From an uncultured beta proteobacterium (GTDB lineage Bacteria > Pseudomonadota > Gammaproteobacteria > Burkholderiales > Burkholderiaceae_B): a stretch of 52,247 bases of DNA. Location: NCBI GenBank assembly GCA_903958565.1, contig CAJBTJ010000206.1, positions 1-52,247 on the forward strand, written 5' to 3'. Below are positions 47,850 through 52,247 of this stretch, in pieces. A program made the position numbers and the translations under genes. The notes under the pieces are model-generated. The model saw only the letters and a list, made by a program, of their open reading frames with translations, did no database searches and was not told the DNA's origin. Numbering within the stretch: position 1 is the first letter of the stretch; each line of letters opens with the position of its first letter.

Positions 47850-49364
47850 TTAGTCTTGCGCCCAGTCTTTCGCTCGTTCGACAGCCTGATGCCATCGGGC
47901 GAGTTTCGTTTGACGTGCCGTATCAGTCAGTCGAGGCTCAAAGCGCTGATCGATCACCCATTGTGATGAAATCTGCTCGGTGTTTGACCAGAAGCCGACC
48001 GTCAGCCCAGCGAGGTAGGCTGCACCGAGGGCTGTCGTCTCTGTGACGGCAGGCCGCACAACGGGAATCCCCAGGAAATCAGCCTGTATTTGCATGAGCA
48101 AGTTGTTTTTGGAGGCGCCGCCATCCACGCGCAATTCGGCCAACATGATGCCGGAGTCTTTTTGCATAGCAGTAAAGACATCGGCGACCTGAAGTGCGAT
48201 CGCTTCGAGTGCGGCACGTGCGATATGCGCCTTCGTCGTCCCACGCGTCATACCAACTAAAGTGCCCCGCGCGTGACCGTCCCAATGGGGGGCACCAAGA
48301 CCCGTAAAGGCGGGCACAAGATAGGTGTCGCCCACATCCGGCACGCTTTGCGCCAAACTTTCAACTTCTACTGCGGTTTGAATGATATTGAGGCCATCAC
48401 GCAGCCACTGTATCGTTGCACCACCCATGAATACTGACGCCTCGAGGCAGTAGGTGGTGTCTGGCGTGCCTCTTGGCGTCGCGGCACGTTGCCAGCCCAC
48501 TGTGGTGAGTAGCCGGTTTGCACTCTCAACCGGAGTGCTGCCCGTGTTTAAAAGCATGAAACATCCTGTGCCATAGGTGTTCTTGGCCATCCCAGGCGAG
48601 AAGCAGGCTTGACCAAAGGTCGCCGCTTGCTGGTCACCGATCATGGCCGCAATCGACACTGCACGGCCAAAGAGCGAAGGGTCCGTCTCTCCAAACACCC
48701 CACCGCTTGGTCGAACCTCGGGTAGCACTGCGCGCGGAATCTTGAAGAGCGCTAAGAGTTCGTCGTCCCACTGCAGGGTGTGCACGTTAAACAGCAACGT
48801 CCGTGAGGCATTACTCGGGTCGGTTGCATGGACCTTGCCTGCTGTGAGTTTCCAGAGCAGCCAGGTGTCGATGGTGCCAAAGGCCAATTCGCCTCGTTCG
48901 GCTCTTGCACGCGCGCCGGGTATTTGGTCAAGCAACCACGCTAATTTTGTTGCAGAAAAATAGGCATCCAGCACAAGCCCAGTTTTTTGTTGCAATAGCG
49001 CGGTGTGGCCCTGTGTTCGCATCGTGTCGCAGAGATCTGCCGTGCGGCGATCCTGCCATACGATTGCGTTGGCAAGGGGTTCGCCCGTCAACCGATCCCA
49101 CAGGACAGTCGTCTCACGCTGATTGGTGATGGCGATTCCGGCGATTTGGTTGACCAGGGCGGCGGTGTCGGGCAGCCCTACAACCTGTTCAATCACCTGG
49201 CGCTGGGTATTCCAGATTTCGTTAGCGTCGTGCTCCACCCAGCCGGGTTGTGGGAAAATTTGTCGAAACTCTTTTTGCGCAGTCTTGACGCTGCGACCCT
49301 GTGCGTCAAATAAAATCGCCCGGGAGCTGGTGGTGCCTTGGTCGAGCGCGAGGATGTATTGCAT
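47850..49364 (-). CDS. glpK: Glycerol kinase
   Basis: Phosphorylates glycerol to glycerol-3-phosphate in the cytoplasm. The 504-residue protein has the FGGY/actin-like fold with the ATP-binding [14 protein letters not shown] at 6-19, [21 protein letters not shown], the FGGY signature region [26 protein letters not shown] and [23 protein letters not shown]. All usual residues for glycerol binding (Arg, Glu, Trp, Asp in [14 protein letters not shown]) are present. It lies upstream of glpD and diverges from ugpB. No glpF (facilitator) gene is near. Confidence 0.98.
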   Translation of the reverse strand: MQYILALDQGTTSSRAILFDAQGRSVKTAQKEFRQIFPQPGWVEHDANEIWNTQRQVIEQVVGLPDTAALVNQIAGIAITNQRETTVLWDRLTGEPLANAIVWQDRRTADLCDTMRTQGHTALLQQKTGLVLDAYFSATKLAWLLDQIPGARARAERGELAFGTIDTWLLWKLTAGKVHATDPSNASRTLLFNVHTLQWDDELLALFKIPRAVLPEVRPSGGVFGETDPSLFGRAVSIAAMIGDQQAATFGQACFSPGMAKNTYGTGCFMLLNTGSTPVESANRLLTTVGWQRAATPRGTPDTTYCLEASVFMGGATIQWLRDGLNIIQTAVEVESLAQSVPDVGDTYLVPAFTGLGAPHWDGHARGTLVGMTRGTTKAHIARAALEAIALQVADVFTAMQKDSGIMLAELRVDGGASKNNLLMQIQADFLGIPVVRPAVTETTALGAAYLAGLTVGFWSNTEQISSQWVIDQRFEPRLTDTARQTKLARWHQAVERAKDWAQD

Positions 49365-49447
49365 GGTCTGTGGGGTCTCAAACGCAAAAAGTTGGTCATT
49401 GAAGCTTAAAACAGGGCAGACCCTAATTCAAACTTGGGGCAGTAAGT

Positions 49448-49465
49448 GTTACAAACATATGACAA
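49448..49465 (-). promoter_or_regulatory. Candidate PHO box in the glpK/ugpB divergent region
   Basis: On the minus strand the 18 bases read TTGTCAT-ATGT-TTGTAAC, two 7-base units spaced by 11 bases, close to the PhoB consensus CTGTCAT-N4-CTGTCAC. ugp operons are phosphate-starvation genes in E. coli. The element lies about 100 bases before ugpB but is in reverse orientation to it. Another CTGTCAT stands alone at 49480-49486 on the plus strand. Function is inferred. Confidence 0.42.
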
Positions 49466-49568
49466 AAAGATAAACAAAACTGTCATCAGCAATCATTACA
49501 GTACAGACAGTACCTTCAAATTTAACGTTCGACAATGCGTGACGGTGTGCGCAACTCAAGGAGATCCT

Positions 49569-50885
49569 ATGAAGCTGAAATTTACCGCGGCTGCAGCCGC
49601 AATGACGTTAGGTGCGCTGACAGCAATGCCTGTTCAAGCGCAGACCGAGATTCAATGGTGGCACGCGATGAGTGGTGCGTTGGGCGAGTGGATCAACGAT
49701 CTTGCCAAGGATTTCAATAATAGCCAGAAGAATTACAAGGTAGTGCCAGTGTTTAAGGGTACCTACGATGAAGCGATGACGGCTGCTGTTGCAGCGTTTC
49801 GTGCTGGCAATGCGCCGCACGTTCTCCAGGTTTTCGAAGTCGGCACGGCAACCATGATGGCCAGCAAGGGCGCGATCGTCCCTGTGGCCGACGTGATGAG
49901 CAAGGCGGGCATCAAATTTGACCCCGCAGCGTATGTGCCGGCCGTCGCGGGCTACTACACGGCGCCGAACGGCCAAATGTTGAGTTTTCCGTTTAACAGT
50001 TCAACAACCGTACTTTGGTACAACAAAGATGCCTTTAAAGCAGCTGGCTTGGATCCCGAAAAGCCTCCTGTGACCTGGCCTGAAGTCATCGAGGCAACCA
50101 AGAAGCTCAAGGCCTCGGGCCATAAGTGCCCCTACACAACGAGTTGGGTGAGCTGGACGCAGCTCGAGAGCTTTAGCGCTTGGCACAACACTGAGTTTGC
50201 CACGCAAGGTAATGGCATGAAGGGCATGGATGCGCGCCTAAAGGTCAACGAACCCTTGCAGGTGCGTCACATTCAGAACTTGGCGGACATGGCCAAAGAC
50301 GGTTTGTTCGTATACAAAGGCCGTGCCAATGCAGCAGACCCAGTCTTTGTTTCGGGTGAGTGCGCGATGACCACAGGCTCTTCGGCTTTGTACGGTAATT
50401 TGAAGCGTAATGCGAAGTTTGCCTTTGGCACATCGACCTTGCCTTACTATGCGGATGTAAAAGGTGCGCCACAGAACACCGTGATTGGTGGCGCTAGTCT
50501 CTGGGTGATGGCCGGACGCAAGGCAGACGAGTACAAGGGCGTCGCAGAATTTTTTGATTTTCTCTCACGTCCAGAAGAGGCCGCAAAGAGCCATCAGCGC
50601 ACAGGTTACTTGCCGCTCACGATTGCGTCGTTTGAGTTGACCGAGAAGTCGGGTTTTTACAAACAAAATCCCGGTACCGATGTTTCGGTGACACAGATGA
50701 TTCGCAAGACGACTGATAATTCCCGAGGCATTCGTCTAGGCAACCATGTGCAGATTCGCACCATCATCGATGAAGAACTCGAGCAAGTCTGGGGTGGCAA
50801 AAAAGCTGCGAAAGATGCATTGGATGCAATCGTCAAGCGCGGAAACGAGTTGCTAGAGCGTTTTGAAAAGGCGAATAGCCGCTAA
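49569..50885 (+). CDS. ugpB: Glycerol-3-phosphate ABC transporter substrate-binding protein UgpB
   Basis: Periplasmic receptor for sn-glycerol-3-phosphate and its diesters. The 438-residue precursor has a signal peptide of about 24 residues (ending MPVQA) and the text TEIQWWHAMSGALGEWINDLAKDFNNSQKNYKVVPVFKGTYDEAM that matches UgpB, including WWHAM. Later parts ATMMASKGAIVPVADVM and CPYTTSWVSWTQLESFSAWHN contain the ligand-contact region. The start follows AAGGAGATCCT; the frame open from 49446 is only leader DNA. It heads an operon with ugpA and ugpE and is separated from ugpA by a strong hairpin. Confidence 0.97.
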   Translation: MKLKFTAAAAAMTLGALTAMPVQAQTEIQWWHAMSGALGEWINDLAKDFNNSQKNYKVVPVFKGTYDEAMTAAVAAFRAGNAPHVLQVFEVGTATMMASKGAIVPVADVMSKAGIKFDPAAYVPAVAGYYTAPNGQMLSFPFNSSTTVLWYNKDAFKAAGLDPEKPPVTWPEVIEATKKLKASGHKCPYTTSWVSWTQLESFSAWHNTEFATQGNGMKGMDARLKVNEPLQVRHIQNLADMAKDGLFVYKGRANAADPVFVSGECAMTTGSSALYGNLKRNAKFAFGTSTLPYYADVKGAPQNTVIGGASLWVMAGRKADEYKGVAEFFDFLSRPEEAAKSHQRTGYLPLTIASFELTEKSGFYKQNPGTDVSVTQMIRKTTDNSRGIRLGNHVQIRTIIDEELEQVWGGKKAAKDALDAIVKRGNELLERFEKANSR

Positions 50886-50893
50886 GGTGATAA

Positions 50894-50933
50894 GAAAACG
50901 CGATGGGAGGCTTAAGAAGCCCATCGCGTTTTC
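50894..50933 (+). terminator. Strong hairpin between ugpB and ugpA (attenuator)
   Basis: A perfect 14-base-pair stem (50894-50907 with 50920-50933) encloses a 12-base loop that itself holds the palindrome CTTAAG. The right arm ends in TTTTC followed by TATAAAAG. It is placed to give many copies of the binding protein relative to the permease, a known layout for ABC import operons. Whether it terminates or mainly protects the ugpB 3' end is not decided by sequence. Confidence 0.75.
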
Positions 50934-50944
50934 TATAAAAGCTG

Positions 50945-51829
50945 ATGGAAAAGAAGGTTCGTTTTAAATCTCGATGGTTACCGTGGGCGCTTGTGGCGCC
51001 GCAGATGACGATCGTCTTGGTGTTCTTCTTTTGGCCTGCAGGCCAGGCGTTGTATCAAAGCGTCCTTGAAGAGGATGCGTTTGGAATGTCGCGTCAGTTC
51101 GTCGGCTGGCAGAATTTCTCCCGACTCTTTAACGACCCACTGTACCTTGAGTCATTTCAAACAACAGCAATCTTTTCGCTGCTAGTGGCCGTGGTCGGAC
51201 TGAGCTTGGCCCTGTTGTTGGCGGTGATGGCTGACCGAGTGTGGCGTGCTGCCAATATTTATAAAACGCTTCTAATTTGGCCGTATGCTGTCGCCCCGGC
51301 GGTCGCCGGTGTCTTGTGGGTGTTTATTTTCGCTTCTCCGATGGGAGTCGTCTCCTACGCCCTACATTGGTTTGGCGTCGATTGGAACCACATGCTCGAT
51401 GGTCGCGACGCGATGACCTTAATTGTTGTCGCAGCGGTATGGAAACAAATTTCGTATAACTTTTTGTTTTTTCTTGCAGGCTTGCAGTCGATCCCGCGTT
51501 CGCTCCTCGAGGCAGCGGCCATTGACGGCGCGACGCCTTGGTATCGCTTTCGCACGATTGTGTTCCCCTTGTTGTCACCCACAACTTTCTTCTTGTTGGT
51601 GATAAACGTGGTGTATGCCTTTTTTGACACCTTCGCGATTATCGACGCGACGACGCACGGCGGCCCTGGCAAGTCGACCGCGATCCTCGTCTACAAGGTG
51701 TACTACGATGGGTTTAAAGCGATGGATATGGGAAGCTCTGCTGCCCAGTCGGTCATTTTGATGGCGATCGTGGTGTGTCTGACGGTTGTGCAATTTCGGT
51801 TTATCGAGCGTAAGGTGCAATACGCATGA
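50945..51829 (+). CDS. ugpA: Glycerol-3-phosphate ABC transporter permease UgpA
   Basis: One of the two permease subunits of the Ugp importer. The 294-residue protein has six hydrophobic segments, the N-terminal [34 protein letters not shown] and the cytoplasmic coupling EAA loop [26 protein letters not shown] at about 195-220. It starts 11 bases after the hairpin. Its stop overlaps the ugpE start as ATGA. Confidence 0.97.
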   Translation: MEKKVRFKSRWLPWALVAPQMTIVLVFFFWPAGQALYQSVLEEDAFGMSRQFVGWQNFSRLFNDPLYLESFQTTAIFSLLVAVVGLSLALLLAVMADRVWRAANIYKTLLIWPYAVAPAVAGVLWVFIFASPMGVVSYALHWFGVDWNHMLDGRDAMTLIVVAAVWKQISYNFLFFLAGLQSIPRSLLEAAAIDGATPWYRFRTIVFPLLSPTTFFLLVINVVYAFFDTFAIIDATTHGGPGKSTAILVYKVYYDGFKAMDMGSSAAQSVILMAIVVCLTVVQFRFIERKVQYA

Positions 51830-52247
51830 GTATGATCGAACGTCGTCCGGGCTTGACCCTACTATCCCATCTCGTGCTCATACTCGGCGTGTTGATCGTA
51901 GCGTTCCCCGTCTACGTCACGATTATTGCTTCCACACAAACCACTGCGCAGATTGTGCAGAACACGCCGATGTCGCTCTTGCCGGGCGATCATGCGCTTG
52001 AGACCTATCGCCTCGCGCTCTTCGGCGGCGCAACCGAAGCCGGGGGACGTATCAATGCCGCATGGCCCATGATGTGGGTCAGTCTGGTGTCGGCACTGCT
52101 CATTAGTTTCGGAAAAATCACCATCTCGATTTTGTCAGCCTTTGCGATCGTCTATTTTCGGTTCCCCTTTCGCGGACTGATGTTCTGGATGATTTTCATT
52201 ACGCTGATGCTGCCTGTCGAAGTACGGATTGGCCCAACTTATGGTGT
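51826..52247 (+). CDS. ugpE: Glycerol-3-phosphate ABC transporter permease UgpE, partial (C-terminus cut by window edge)
   Basis: The second permease subunit, open to the right edge with 140 complete codons of about 280. The N-terminus ([41 protein letters not shown]) and the following [16 protein letters not shown] are typical of UgpE. The hydrophobic [25 protein letters not shown] is segment 3. The start overlaps the ugpA stop (ATGA), so the permease subunits are coupled. ugpC (the ATPase) and possibly ugpQ are expected just beyond the window. Confidence 0.95.
   Translation, partial: MSMIERRPGLTLLSHLVLILGVLIVAFPVYVTIIASTQTTAQIVQNTPMSLLPGDHALETYRLALFGGATEAGGRINAAWPMMWVSLVSALLISFGKITISILSAFAIVYFRFPFRGLMFWMIFITLMLPVEVRIGPTYG

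Overview
The window is ordinary chromosomal DNA of a beta-proteobacterium, most likely Burkholderiales and probably Alcaligenaceae-like. The reasons are a Bug-type tripartite-tricarboxylate receptor gene without its membrane subunits, a PhaP-type phasin, the nadK / hrcA-hemH-grpE-dnaK-dnaJ block, a ftsK-lolA-rarA series, and a 4-cysteine Fur of the Bordetella type. Coding density is high and I see no insertion sequence, prophage or CRISPR array. The assignment rests on gene order and protein character recognised by eye, not on a database search.

Layout. 1-3 kb: formate-tetrahydrofolate ligase (cut by the left edge), a divergent IclR regulator and a phasin with a clear sigma-70 promoter flanked by TGC-rich repeats. 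3-8.2 kb: a tightly packed minus-strand series of tRNA-Cys, an MFS transporter, an unknown protein, a Nudix hydrolase, the two N-end-rule aminoacyl transferases (aat, bpt) and pyrD. 8.3-12.7 kb: Bug receptor, tRNA-Gly, murB, dapB, bamE and fur. 12.7-21.4 kb: recN and nadK on the minus strand, then hrcA-hemH and grpE-dnaK-dnaJ, with a near-consensus heat-shock (sigma-32) promoter before grpE and another before dnaK. 21.5-27 kb: a minus-strand cluster of MoxR ATPase, GNAT acetyltransferase, VWA protein and a two-domain M16 peptidase. 27.1-31 kb: two small cytochromes c, a DUF1841 protein and a two-gene sodium:solute symporter (DUF4212 plus VC_2705-type) carrying a large hydrophilic insert and a perfect EF-hand loop. 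31-41 kb: Smr protein, trxB, ftsK-lolA-rarA, a cyanide-insensitive-type bd oxidase (cioA, cioB and a 33-residue DUF2474-like protein) and serS. 40.8-46.2 kb: EamA transporter, an unknown secreted protein, an alpha/beta hydrolase and an operon of a divergent shikimate-dehydrogenase homologue with a GMC oxidoreductase. 46.2-52.2 kb: glycerol and glycerol-3-phosphate use, with glpK-glpD on one strand and ugpB-ugpA-ugpE (cut by the right edge) on the other.

How it fits together. The right end is a coherent unit: UgpBAE imports glycerol-3-phosphate, GlpK makes it from glycerol and GlpD oxidises it to dihydroxyacetone phosphate, passing electrons to quinone. The bd-type oxidase is one possible exit for such electrons. 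The heat-shock block links HrcA, the sigma-32 promoters and the DnaK machine. Most other genes are core housekeeping (cell wall, lysine/DAP synthesis, outer-membrane assembly, pyrimidine synthesis, tRNA charging, DNA repair). The least understood parts are the MoxR-GNAT-VWA-M16 cluster, the AroE-like/GMC pair with its secreted and hydrolase neighbours, and the symporter with the EF-hand.
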